From Pseudomonadota bacterium (lineage in GTDB: Bacteria > Pseudomonadota > Alphaproteobacteria > JAAXGF01), in the NCBI GenBank assembly GCA_022572945.1, contig JACZUY010000003.1, positions 1 through 33,732 on the forward strand: a DNA stretch of 33,732 nucleotides. The letters are read 5' to 3'. This document shows, piece by piece, positions 1-7,792 of the stretch. The position numbers and the translations under genes are program-made. The notes under the pieces are model-generated. The model had not been told where the DNA came from. It did not search any database and worked only from the letters and a program-made list of their open reading frames with translations. Positions within the stretch are counted from its first letter, which is position 1. Each line of letters starts with the position of its first letter.

Positions 1-48
1 TGGCTGTTAACCACTAGGTCGCTGGTTCGAGTCCGGCCCGGGGAGCCA
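1..48 (+). tRNA. tRNA-Asn (GTT), 3' part only
   Basis: The window begins inside the anticodon arm. The loop CTGTTAA contains anticodon GTT (Asn). It is followed by the variable region, a T arm with GGTTCGAGTCC, and an acceptor 3' strand ending in GGGAGCCA with an encoded CCA at 46-48. The 5' half lies outside the window. Confidence 0.93.
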
Positions 49-131
49 ATTCCTGCGAGGGGTCGAGCCTACGACGGCTTGGCCCCTCGGCCCATCCGCG
101 CAAGGGCGTTTCGCCCGCGCTTGGTATTCTA

Positions 132-168
132 CCGGATTTCAAAATGATTGGACCGGTTTGAAATCCGG
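132..168. repeat. 12-bp perfect inverted repeat with 13-nt spacer
   Basis: Arm CCGGATTTCAAA (132-143) pairs perfectly with TTTGAAATCCGG (157-168) around a 13-nt loop. It lies between the tRNA-Asn and the converging cyclase gene. It could act as a bidirectional terminator-like hairpin, although no clear T tract follows. It has the same 12-13-12 geometry as the palindrome at 2574-2610 but a different sequence. A 12-bp direct repeat, GCGCTTGGTATT, lies nearby at 117-128 and 232-243. Confidence 0.75.
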
Positions 169-241
169 AGCCCGCGACCCGCTTGATCGCAATAAATGGG
201 GGCCGCCGCTTATGCGGCGAGAGCCTGCGTGGCGCTTGGTA

Positions 242-2470
242 TTACTTGGTGGTGGCGACGAAGACGCCGTCCCAATCGGGCCCCGGCGGGTCGGACTCAA
301 AGGCGTCGATGCGTTCGTCGTAAAGGTCGTACAGCCCGCCCAGGCCGCCGTCGAGCGTGCGGCACTCGGCGGCGAGACTGCGCGCCTCGGCCCAGTTTTG
401 GCCGCGATACGCCTCGAGCATCGCCGCGTGGCGCTTGCTGAGAGCCTGGAACCCGGGCTCGTCGCGCATCTCCCGCCTGCCCAGCAACCCGAAAATGCGC
501 ACCGCCTCGTTCTTGCCCTTGACCTTGATGAGGTCGAGCTCGATCACCGCGTAATCCTCGGCGCGCCGGTACGTGTTCTCGCCGATCACAACGCCCACCC
601 CGTAGGTCTTCGACTGGCCCTCGAGCCGCGCGGCGAGGTTCACGGCGTCGCCCAGAACCGAATAGTCGAAGCGCTGCTCCGAGCCCATGTTGCCGACGCA
701 GCACTCGCCCGAATTGAGCCCGATCCCGATGTTGATCGGGATGTAGCGCTTGTCCTCGGCCTCGGCCTCGGCCTTCAGCGTCACGTTCAGTTCGGCGACG
801 CAGTCGAACATCGCCAGCGCCGAATCGCAGGCGTGGTCGGCGTGATCGTCGTCGTCCAGCGGCGCGTTCCAAAACGCCATGATGCAGTCGCCCATGTACT
901 TGTCGATGGTGCCGCGGCGTTCGAGGATGACGTTGGTGGTGGGCGTAAGGAAGCGGTTGATCAGCCGAGTGAGCCCCTGCGGGTCGGACTTGTAAAGCTC
1001 GGAGATGCTGGTGAAGCCGCGCACGTCGCAGAACAGCAGCGTCATGTCCCTCATCTCGCCGCCGAGCTGGAGCCGTTCGGGATTTTCGGCAAGCTGCTCG
1101 ACGAGCGCGGGCGACATGTAGCGGCCGAACGCGCCGCGCACCTGGTTCTTCTCCGCCTCGGTGCGCAGGAAGCTGACGAGCGACTCGACGAGATAGACGA
1201 GCAGCGCAAACACCGACGGGTAAACCGGATCGAAAAGCAAGTGGAGCTGGTCGTAGGCGTACCAGGAAAGGCCGAAGGCCCCGGCCGTCGCGCCGCCGCC
1301 GATGATCGCGCACCACACCACCCCGACCCAGGGGAGCAGGAAGATCAGAATCAGGCCGAGAACGACGAGGTAGACGATCTCGGCGCCGGTCGCCAATTCG
1401 GGGCGCTCGAGAAAATCGCCGAGCAGGATCTGCTCGAGCGCCTGGGCGTGGACCTCGACCCCGGCCGCGACCGGATCGAGCGGCGTCGGCCGCTGGTCCT
1501 TGAGGCCCGCCGCGGTGGTGCCGACGAGCACGATGACTCCCTCGATCTCCTCGCGGGGAACCTTGGATTCGAAGACCTTCCAGGCGGGGATGAAGCGCTC
1601 GGGACGCGGCGGCGTGTAATGCACCCACATCTCGCCACGGGCATTGGTCGGAATCACGAACGCGCCGACCTTGACTCGGTTGATGCCCGTGCGCTCGCCG
1701 AAGCTCAGCACGCCGCTGGCGCCCGCGGACTTGATCTGGTAGCTCGGTTTCCCTCCTTGGGCGACGCGCAATGCCGCGAGCGCAAGCGAGGGATAGAGGT
1801 TGTCGCCGAGCCGGAGCACGGTCGGAACACGGCGGATGACACCATCCGGATCTATCGCTGGATTGAAGCTGCCGTTGCCCGCCGCCGCGGCTTCGATGAC
1901 GGGCAGGTTCACCACCGCGCCCGTGTATTTGGGCCTAACGGAGGGCAAGGGATCGTACCCACCATAGGAAAATCCTTTCTTCAGCGCCGGTGTGCGGACG
2001 AGATCGCCCCCGGTCAGCACGAAGCCGGTGACGACGCGCGACTCGGCGATCGCGTCGGCCAGGATTTGGTCGTGATCGGGCATCTGGTCGGCTTGTTGCC
2101 TCAAGCGCCGAACCGCCGGCGTGTCGGGCCACAGCGGCAGCACCCGCGCCGGCGAGGTGCGGTCGGGCTCGGCGAAGACCATGTCGAACACGATCACCGC
2201 GGCGCCGAGCTCGGTGAGCCGCGTGACCAGCTCGGCGACCTTGGTGCGCGGCCACGGCCATTGGCCGACGCGCTCCAGCGTCGCGTCGTCGAGGTCGACG
2301 ATGCGCACCGGCACCTCCTGGTACGCCCTGGGCTTAAGCCTTTGAAAGCTGTCGAAAACGAGCAGGCGCAAGCCCCGCACGATGTCCGGATCGGTGATCC
2401 TGAGACCCGTGCCCCCGGCAAGCAGGGCCAGAGAGATCAGGACGGGAATCCAGCGTTTCCAGCGTTTCAT
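242..2470 (-). CDS. CHASE2-domain class III adenylate cyclase
   Basis: Membrane-bound cyclase of 742 aa, expected to make cAMP in response to a periplasmic signal. Residues 7-23 form a first membrane segment. Residues about 30-345 are the extracytoplasmic CHASE2 sensor (FDMVFAEPD near 95-103). Two to three further membrane segments lie at about 362-432, followed by the catalytic domain at about 472-660. Metal-binding Asp482 (FCDVRGFT) and Asp528 (KYMGD) are present. So are the adenine-selecting Lys524 and Asp608 (LGDAVN) and the transition-state Asn611 and Arg615 (NLAAR), so it should be active on ATP. A short tail at 670-742 may form a helical hairpin. It is the last of three leftward genes (outer-membrane barrel, FecR protein, cyclase), 366 bp after the FecR stop, so it probably has its own promoter. 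No ribosome-binding site is evident. A TATTAT box about 10 bases from the ATG would imply a very short leader. Confidence 0.93.
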   Translation of the reverse strand: MKRWKRWIPVLISLALLAGGTGLRITDPDIVRGLRLLVFDSFQRLKPRAYQEVPVRIVDLDDATLERVGQWPWPRTKVAELVTRLTELGAAVIVFDMVFAEPDRTSPARVLPLWPDTPAVRRLRQQADQMPDHDQILADAIAESRVVTGFVLTGGDLVRTPALKKGFSYGGYDPLPSVRPKYTGAVVNLPVIEAAAAGNGSFNPAIDPDGVIRRVPTVLRLGDNLYPSLALAALRVAQGGKPSYQIKSAGASGVLSFGERTGINRVKVGAFVIPTNARGEMWVHYTPPRPERFIPAWKVFESKVPREEIEGVIVLVGTTAAGLKDQRPTPLDPVAAGVEVHAQALEQILLGDFLERPELATGAEIVYLVVLGLILIFLLPWVGVVWCAIIGGGATAGAFGLSWYAYDQLHLLFDPVYPSVFALLVYLVESLVSFLRTEAEKNQVRGAFGRYMSPALVEQLAENPERLQLGGEMRDMTLLFCDVRGFTSISELYKSDPQGLTRLINRFLTPTTNVILERRGTIDKYMGDCIMAFWNAPLDDDDHADHACDSALAMFDCVAELNVTLKAEAEAEDKRYIPINIGIGLNSGECCVGNMGSEQRFDYSVLGDAVNLAARLEGQSKTYGVGVVIGENTYRRAEDYAVIELDLIKVKGKNEAVRIFGLLGRREMRDEPGFQALSKRHAAMLEAYRGQNWAEARSLAAECRTLDGGLGGLYDLYDERIDAFESDPPGPDWDGVFVATTK

Positions 2471-2487
2471 GGGACCGGGCTATAATA

Positions 2488-2514
2488 CCATCGGTCATTA
2501 AGCATGACCGATGG
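2488..2514. repeat. Palindrome upstream of the cyclase gene
   Basis: Perfect 10-bp arms CCATCGGTCA (2488-2497) and TGACCGATGG (2505-2514) around a 7-nt loop, 18 bp upstream of the cyclase ATG. It overlaps the likely promoter zone, so it may be an operator. It shares the core GGTCATTA with the palindrome at 2574-2610. Confidence 0.75.
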
Positions 2515-2573
2515 GCGTTCAATCGGCACGCAGCCTTGACGTAAGCATTAGCGGCGGCGCGCGGTCGCGCTTG

Positions 2574-2610
2574 CCAGTGGTCATTATGAGTGGGTCAAAA
2601 TGACCACTGG
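2574..2610. repeat. Palindrome with nested GGTCA/TGACC dyads
   Basis: Perfect 12-bp arms CCAGTGGTCATT (2574-2585) and AATGACCACTGG (2599-2610) around 13 nt. The right half contains a second dyad, GGTCA-AAA-TGACC, at 2593-2605. The pattern CCA..GGTCATTA...TGACC..TGG is shared with the palindrome at 2488-2514, so the two are probably related operators or members of a small extragenic repeat family. Confidence 0.75.
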
Positions 2611-2836
2611 TATAACGCAGTGCTGCGACCCAGCGCGACCGCATCATACCAGACCGTGCGCCGTTACCCCACGCCCTAGGGTCGCGCGACAATCGCCGAG
2701 AAACGGCGAGCCCCGAGAAGGCCGCGCCAGACCGTTTGTTCCATCACCTCGACCGGGAACGGACGACCCGGCCGGGCCACGGGAATGATTGTCGTTTCGT
2801 CGAAGGCTCTTGCCGGAAGCTTATCCGTAGTGCCAA

Positions 2837-4098
2837 TCAGACGCCGCCAACAGCCGGCACTCGCGGGCCTGTTGTGCCGCCGCCGGTCCCCGCGAACGAG
2901 CCGTTGTCGTAAATGATGTCGATGGTCGCGGTGTTGGCGATGATTCCGTCCGAGTTGTTGAGCGACGCGCTTGTCCCCTCGAAGGGAGCAAAGTTGCCCA
3001 GCTCATTCGCCTCGAATTTGCCCTCCGCGAGGCCCACGTCGTCGGCGTAACTGAACTCAAGGATCGAGGTCGAATCGCTGATGCTGCCCGCGCTGACGGA
3101 TAGAGTCGACTCTCCGCCCACTGTACGGGTGCCGAAATTAATATGGAGGTGCAGAGTGAACGTGCCGACGACTTTCGGGGTGGTTTGGGTGAAGACGCCC
3201 GTACTGTTGTACTCGAATGCGCCGGTCTCGATGCTCAGCAGTTGCTCGATGCTGGCGACTCCATCCAGGATCGCCGAGCTGGTGGTCGCGGCCTCGGTGG
3301 CTCTCGTGCCCACAACGTCCGAGATTTCCCCAAGGTCGCCCGAGAACCCAGCCAGCGGCCCACCTTCCGCCGTGTCTTGGCCGGCGGCACTCGTCGCCGT
3401 GCCGCCCTCGCTCTCGTCCGCCGGCTCGGACCCCGGCTTGGGCGTGAACTGGTTCACGATCGAGGCGATCTGGTCGGGGCTAAACTGAAACGCGTCCGTC
3501 GGTTGCGCACCGGGCTCGATCGACGTTCCCCAGCCCGTCCGCGTCAGGTTCACCGTCTTGCCCGCGGCGCTCACGGCGAGGCGGCCCTGGCGCGCGTCGG
3601 CGTTGTTCCGGGGACCCGGGCCGAGCAGCACGACCAGCGCCGGATTGACCCCGTCATAGAGCGCCGCGCCGATCGTCCCGCGGATGCCGATCGTGCCGAC
3701 GGGAAGCTTCACGACCATGTCTTCCGGGTCGCCCTGCGCGACCTTGCCGGTGACGAAACGGAGCACCCCCTTGGCGAGCGACGCCGTCACCTGGCCCGCG
3801 CCGGTGGCCGGGTCGTAGACGAAGTCGTCGATCGTCAAATCGGTGTTGGGACCGATGGTGAAGACGGTCTCGTCGAGCAGCATCAGCTGCATCCCCGATT
3901 CGTCGAGGCTTGAGATCTGGTCGCCGAGGAAGACGTCCTCGCCGCTCTTCGCCCGGTGTTTCGCCTTGTCGACGATCGGAATCAGATCGACCTGGCCGCG
4001 GACCGCGGCGGTCACCCCGGCTTGCACCGCGGCGCCGCCGGCCACGCGAACAGAACCGCCAACGCGGCCGCAACGATGCTCCATCGCATATCGATCAT
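2837..4098 (-). CDS. FecR-domain protein with frameshifted signal peptide
   Basis: The main open frame (ATG at 4084, 415 codons) has a FecR domain at about residues 30-140 (FLGDQISSLDESGMQLMLLD, TIGPNTDLTIDDF and KLPVGTIGIRGT). A low-complexity linker follows, then a Gly/Ser/Thr-rich, beta-strand-like C-terminal region. The 4084 start lacks a signal peptide. The ATG at 4098 is preceded by AGGAGG at a 9-nt spacing and encodes MIDMRWSIVAALAVLFAWP in the other frame, a textbook signal peptide that runs to a stop at 4012-4014. The interval is 3n+2 bases long, so one missing base in the GC run at about 4025-4045 would join export signal and mature domain. This is either a real mutation or a base-calling error. 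Its neighbours are a Slam-like barrel upstream and a CHASE2 cyclase downstream. FecR-type domains are known in signal transfer and surface attachment, but no iron-uptake genes are visible here. Confidence 0.82.
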
Positions 4099-4165
4099 TT
4101 TCCGACGCCTCCTCTGCGCCTTGCCGCCACAGCCTGCTACGGAACCCATGGCAATCGCGTCTCCG

Positions 4166-5572
4166 CTAGAACCGCCAGGTCTTGGTCAAGAGCCCCTGGG
4201 CCTTGAAGTTCTTGAAGTCGAAGTTGTTGAGATTCGAGCGCGACCGCAAGAATTCGCCCGAGGCGGTCAAGGTGATGTCTTCGATCTCGCGCCACAGCGT
4301 GCCGGGTCCGAAGATGAACCCGAGGGGCGCGCCGTAGGTAAGCCGGTAGCGGAAGATATCGTCGTGGCGCGTCCGCGCGCTGACCGCCACGTCGGGTTCC
4401 TCGTAGCGGTCCCTCTGATAGCTGACATGGTTGAGCACGAACTGACCCCCGCCCAACAGCCAGGTGTGGGTCAGGCGGACCTGATCGCGATCGTAAGAGA
4501 AGAATTCGACGCCACCGTTTCCCTTCGCACGCTTGTCGAAATGCAACAAATCGCCCGAGATTCGCATGGTCGGGGAATAGGCCCAGGTCGCGCCCACCAT
4601 GCCCTCGATCTGGCGGCCGTCGCGCTGCTGCGACGTCGTGTTCTCTCTAATCGGGCTGAACGTCTGGTCGGCGTAGCGCGTGCTCGCAAACGCCTTGATC
4701 CTGGGGCCGAACTCGCGCTCGAAGCGCAGGTTCACCCCGATGTCCTGGAAGAACGTCTCGCGCGAAAGCCTGAGATGCGTGCGAAACACGCTGGGCACGA
4801 CGTCGATGTCCCAGAACTGCGAGCGGTAGACCCCGCCGGCCGCCACCGTGAACGACTGCAGATCCTGGGTGTCCTGCTGGACCTGATCGTCGTGGTAGTA
4901 GGTCAGCGAGCCGAACAACTCGTGGCGTTCCTGATACCCCAGGTCGTGATCGACCCGCAGGCTGGCGATCGCCAGATAACCCACATCCCCCTCTGCGCGG
5001 TCCACGACGATGGGAACGTCGAAGAACAGCCGCGTGCCGCTGCGCGGATTGGACGGCCGGTTGGTGTCGTAATGCGCGCCGAGGCTGAGCGAGGCGGTGT
5101 AGCGGGTGACCCGGCGACGGACCGCGATTCGTTCGAGATACGAGTCCACCTCGGCTCGTACGTCGGCCGGGATCTCCAGCGCCGCGACCGTTTTGAACTC
5201 GCGCTCGGCCTCGTCGACGTTGTCGAGGCGGAACAGCACCACGGCGTAGAACAGCCGCACCTGCGCCAGGTCCGGGTTGACCAGGAGGATGCGCTCGAGG
5301 GTCGCGGCCGAGCCGCGCACGTCGCCCCGTTGCACCTGCTGCCGGGCGAAGCGGAAGTTGAGCTCGACATTGTCGGGATCGCGCAGCACGTCGGCGTAAG
5401 TGACCGGCTCGCCGGCTTCGGCCGCGCGGTAATCGAGCGCCTGCCCGGCGGCGCGCGCCCGCGCCGAAGCCGCGGCGGTTTCGCGCTCGATCTCGTCGGT
5501 GTCGGTCGTCTGCGCCCACGCCGATGGCGCCATGACAACCATGAGCGCCACGGCGAGAGTCACGCCCCTCAT
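4166..5572 (-). CDS. Slam-like (DUF560) TPR/beta-barrel outer-membrane protein
   Basis: Protein of 468 aa from the ATG at 5572. I chose this start because it begins a clean Sec signal peptide, MRGVTLAVALMVVMAPSAWA (1-20); the open frame extends further upstream without signal-like sequence. Residues about 55-140 are TPR-like (DPDNVELNFRFARQQVQRGD; NPDLAQVRLFYAVVLFRLD). Residues about 155-468 have alternating beta-strand sequence beginning SLSLGAHYDTNRPSNPRSG and ending with LTKTWRF, the terminal Phe typical of outer-membrane barrels. This architecture matches the surface lipoprotein assembly modifier (Slam/DUF560) family, which moves barrel-domain proteins to the cell surface. The FecR gene starts 67 bp downstream on the same strand and is a plausible client. 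That client relationship is inference; the barrel assignment is fairly secure. Confidence 0.82.
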   Translation of the reverse strand: MRGVTLAVALMVVMAPSAWAQTTDTDEIERETAAASARARAAGQALDYRAAEAGEPVTYADVLRDPDNVELNFRFARQQVQRGDVRGSAATLERILLVNPDLAQVRLFYAVVLFRLDNVDEAEREFKTVAALEIPADVRAEVDSYLERIAVRRRVTRYTASLSLGAHYDTNRPSNPRSGTRLFFDVPIVVDRAEGDVGYLAIASLRVDHDLGYQERHELFGSLTYYHDDQVQQDTQDLQSFTVAAGGVYRSQFWDIDVVPSVFRTHLRLSRETFFQDIGVNLRFEREFGPRIKAFASTRYADQTFSPIRENTTSQQRDGRQIEGMVGATWAYSPTMRISGDLLHFDKRAKGNGGVEFFSYDRDQVRLTHTWLLGGGQFVLNHVSYQRDRYEEPDVAVSARTRHDDIFRYRLTYGAPLGFIFGPGTLWREIEDITLTASGEFLRSRSNLNNFDFKNFKAQGLLTKTWRF

Positions 5573-5700
5573 GGCGCCGCCTTGTCCCCCAACACGAAAC
5601 TCTCCCACAGCTAACGCGCCGATCCCTGTCGGACCTCGACCACGGGTCGATCCGTCACCCAACCAATACGAAGAGTAGCCGGGATCAGCGCCGGTTGCCA

Positions 5701-5738
5701 TAAAAATGGCGCGGCATCATGCGCTTCGACCTCGCGCC
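5701..5738 (-). terminator. Possible terminator downstream of gcrA
   Basis: Read on the minus strand, a GGCGCG stem (5738-5733) pairs with CGCGCC (5713-5708) across a 19-nt loop and is followed by ATTTTTA (5707-5701). The stem is short and the loop is long, so the call is tentative. Confidence 0.35.
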
Positions 5739-5821
5739 GCCCAGCTCAGATATGCGCCCGAAGCCCCGTCGAAAGGCGAGGTTCAATGGATTTTGGCGAA
5801 ATCCCGTCGGAAGCCGCCGCG

Positions 5822-6178
5822 CTACGCCGCCCTGTCCGTGCGCCTGTCCGCGCGCCTGTCCGCGCGCACGTAAGCGAGATCGCAATGTGCGGGGCAATAG
5901 GGCTTGCCCACCAGCACCGGGGCGCCGCAGAAGTGGAAGCCGTCGGCGCTCGGATCGCCGAATGGCCATTGGCAGGGGCGATCGCCATCGACCACGACGC
6001 TGATCAATGTCACATCGCTCCGCTTGATCGGCGAAGGGCGCGCCGCCAAGCCGAGGCGGTGAACCTTGCCCACCACCGCGTTCTTGGAAACGCCGAGGCG
6101 CCGGCCAATCTCCGCGGTCGGCTTTCCCGCGGCCCACAAACGCTTCAGTTCGGCGATCCGCTCGGCTGTCCAGGTCAT
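5822..6178 (-). CDS. gcrA: GcrA cell-cycle regulator
   Basis: Protein of 118 aa beginning MTWTAERIAELKRLWAAG, the hallmark GcrA N-terminus. Residues 1-45 form a helix-turn-helix (TAEIGRRLGVSKNAVVGKVHRLGL). The C-terminal part has the conserved CQWPFGDP...FHFCGAP...KPYCPAHCDLAY cysteine/histidine motif. GcrA is an alphaproteobacterial sigma70-associated coactivator at promoters carrying CcrM-methylated GANTC sites. The protein is short for the family because the linker is compressed. The tail ADRRADRRTDRAA is encoded by a 12-bp tandem repeat. Its upstream region has a perfect CtrA-type box and a GANTC site, consistent with cell-cycle control as described for Caulobacter. Confidence 0.95.
   Translation of the reverse strand: MTWTAERIAELKRLWAAGKPTAEIGRRLGVSKNAVVGKVHRLGLAARPSPIKRSDVTLISVVVDGDRPCQWPFGDPSADGFHFCGAPVLVGKPYCPAHCDLAYVRADRRADRRTDRAA
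5831..5866. repeat. Three tandem 12-bp units at the gcrA 3' end
   Basis: Units CCTGTCCGTGCG, CCTGTCCGCGCG and CCTGTCCGCGCG are adjacent, the first differing by one base. Being a multiple of three, they add (A)DR(R/T) units to the GcrA C-terminus without shifting frame. This suggests slipped-strand expansion. Confidence 0.85.
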
Positions 6179-6264
6179 GCGCGGCGTTCCTTCAATGCGC
6201 CAGATATTGTATTCAAAGCCGCAGAGTGTTCAACATAAGGTAAATTTTGCCCGGATGGCAACAG

Positions 6265-6303
6265 GAATCGTGTCGCGCGTCTCAATCGTTAACCAAGCGT
6301 TAA
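6265..6303. promoter_or_regulatory. CtrA-type box and GANTC site in the gcrA promoter region
   Basis: TTAA (6289-6292), seven bases, then TTAA (6300-6303) followed by CC exactly matches the CtrA consensus TTAA-N7-TTAA. GAATC at 6265-6269 is a CcrM-type GANTC site 19 bp away. The cluster lies between divergent gcrA and the small gene at 6355, so it could control either or both. CtrA repression of gcrA is established in Caulobacter; operation here is inferred from sequence. Confidence 0.7.
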
Positions 6304-6354
6304 CCAAACCCGCGTTATGCCCGCTTCGCCCCATTCTCAGACCCGAGGGAAACC

Positions 6355-6540
6355 ATGAGACCCGATACAGGCTTGGGACCGGACCCCGGCGATCAGGCGT
6401 ACCTGTCCGGACTGGCGCGCTCGCTGGTCGGTTCGCTCGGCTCGCGAGACGCCGTCGCCTGCGCGCGTCTAAACCACTGGGACCGCGTCGTGCCCTTCGT
6501 GCTCGCCGAGGTCGAGGATTTCCCCGCGCGCCTCGGCTGA
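6355..6540 (+). CDS. Small hypothetical protein, divergent from gcrA
   Basis: A 61-aa frame starting MRPDTGLGPDPGDQAYLSGL. The ATG is preceded by GAGGGA at 4-nt spacing, and the CtrA-type box lies about 50 bp upstream. It has no membrane segment or cysteine motif; the C-terminal LNHWDRVVPFVLAEVEDF is mildly amphipathic. I do not recognise a family. Ribosome-binding site, position and composition support a real gene, but it is short in a GC-rich genome where chance frames are common. Confidence 0.5.
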   Translation: MRPDTGLGPDPGDQAYLSGLARSLVGSLGSRDAVACARLNHWDRVVPFVLAEVEDFPARLG

Positions 6541-6584
6541 ATCGCGATTTGCATCGCCGGCGTGGGCGGTCCGAACGCGTTGGA

Positions 6585-7574
6585 TTATTCCTCCTCTCCA
6601 ATCTCAACCACCACGTTGCCGAGGGGGCCGGCCTCGACGGCCTCGTGAGCCGCCGCAGTTTGCTCCAGGCGAAAGCGCGGGCCGATGTGGTGCCGAAGGC
6701 TGTCGCCCTCGAGCCAGCGGCTGATGTCGGCGACGGCGTGCCTCTTGGCCGCTTCGGGCAGGCCGAAAACCAGCACGTGGCGGATGGTCACGTTCTTGTA
6801 CACCAGGGCATAGAAAGGCACGGCGGGCTCGAGCACCGCGTCCGAGGCGTAGGTGGCGATGACGCCGTTGGGTTTGAGGGCCGCGAGGCTGGTGGCGAGG
6901 TTTCCGCCGAACGCGACCTCGACGATGCGGTCGGCGCCGGCGCCGGCGGTGACATGCTCGATGCGGGCGGCGACGTCTTCGTCCTTGTAATCGATGATGT
7001 GGTCCGCCCCCGCGGCGGCGGCGACGGCGGCCTTCTCGCCGCTGCTGACGGTGGCGATCACCTCGGCGCCGCCGAGCTTGGCGAACTGGATCGCGTAAGC
7101 CCCGACCGCGCCGGCGCCGCCAGTGACGACGACCGTTTGGCCCGAGACCGGGCCGTCGGCGAACACGCAGCGATGCGCGGTCACCGCCGGGATGCCGAGG
7201 CAAGCGCCCTCGGCGAATCCGGTGTTGTCGGGGAGCTCCACCGCGCGGTCGGCGGCAACCACGACGAACTCGGCGGCGGTGCCGAACGCGCGCTGCCACT
7301 GCGCCTCGAAAACCCACGCGCGCTCGCCGATGCGGGCTTCGGGGACGCCGTCGCCGACCCGGTCAACGACCCCGGCGCCGTCGAAATGCGGAATCACCCT
7401 GGACGACGGCAAACCGCCGCGCGCGCCCCGGCGCCGCTTCACATCGACGGGGTTGACGCCCGACGCCGCGAGCCGGACGCGCACCTCGCCGGGTCCGGGT
7501 TCGGGCGCCTCGGTCGTACCAATCTGCAAGACCTCGGCCGCCGGGCCAAAGTCGGTGTACCAAACCGCGCGCAT
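6585..7574 (-). CDS. Zinc-independent MDR oxidoreductase (NADPH:quinone reductase-like)
   Basis: Protein of 329 aa of the medium-chain dehydrogenase/reductase superfamily, quinone oxidoreductase branch. The N-terminal GroES-like domain has GPGEVRVRLAASGVNPVDVK. The Rossmann domain has the nucleotide-binding loop VVVTGGAGAVGAYAIQFAKL at about 146-165. The structural-zinc cysteines of alcohol dehydrogenases are absent, so it is probably an NADPH-dependent reductase of quinones or enones. GAGGGAG lies about 7 nt upstream of the ATG. It appears monocistronic, and its substrate cannot be told from sequence. Confidence 0.88.
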   Translation of the reverse strand: MRAVWYTDFGPAAEVLQIGTTEAPEPGPGEVRVRLAASGVNPVDVKRRRGARGGLPSSRVIPHFDGAGVVDRVGDGVPEARIGERAWVFEAQWQRAFGTAAEFVVVAADRAVELPDNTGFAEGACLGIPAVTAHRCVFADGPVSGQTVVVTGGAGAVGAYAIQFAKLGGAEVIATVSSGEKAAVAAAAGADHIIDYKDEDVAARIEHVTAGAGADRIVEVAFGGNLATSLAALKPNGVIATYASDAVLEPAVPFYALVYKNVTIRHVLVFGLPEAAKRHAVADISRWLEGDSLRHHIGPRFRLEQTAAAHEAVEAGPLGNVVVEIGEEE

Positions 7575-7792
7575 GCGGCTTCTCCCTCGTCATGCCGCCT
7601 TACTGGCCTTGCGGACACGTTATCCGCCAGCCGGCCGACATCGCCTGCCCGGCGCCAAGTCGGCCGCCGAACGACCGTCGCCGAATGATAAACGATAATC
7701 GAATGCCGGCGCGAGCGAGCGTTCCGAAGCCCCGATCCGCCGTCGTGGGTGGGCGAGGGCCCTATTCGGATGGGCGAAACGCGGGCGCCGCC

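Larger units (their letters stand above)
2471..2836. other. Intergenic region with two palindromes
   Basis: This 366-bp stretch lies between the FecR gene stop and the cyclase start. I see no convincing gene in it. A 62-codon frame on the plus strand (2600-2788) has a Pro/Arg-rich composition and no recognisable protein character. The region holds the two related palindromes listed separately and may carry the cyclase promoter. Confidence 0.6.

Noticed and set aside
158-2485. Very long open frame on the plus strand opposite the cyclase gene; similar antisense frames opposite the barrel gene, the GGDEF-EAL gene, cpaF and purL.
   Set aside because: They mirror GC-rich codon bias of the true genes, show Arg/Gly/Ala/His-rich composition and have no recognisable domains, while the opposite strand encodes clear protein families.
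2481-2486. TATAAT on the plus strand as a promoter -10 box.
   Set aside because: It points away from the cyclase into a region without a supported plus-strand gene, and no convincing -35 lies 16-18 bp upstream.
2600-2788. 62-codon frame in the gap between the cyclase and FecR genes.
   Set aside because: Pro/Arg-rich composition, start inside the palindrome, no ribosome-binding site.
2837-4098. FecR-domain gene as part of a classical FecI-FecR iron signalling system.
   Set aside because: No FecI-type sigma factor or TonB-dependent receptor is present in the window; the neighbours are a Slam-like barrel and a cyclase.
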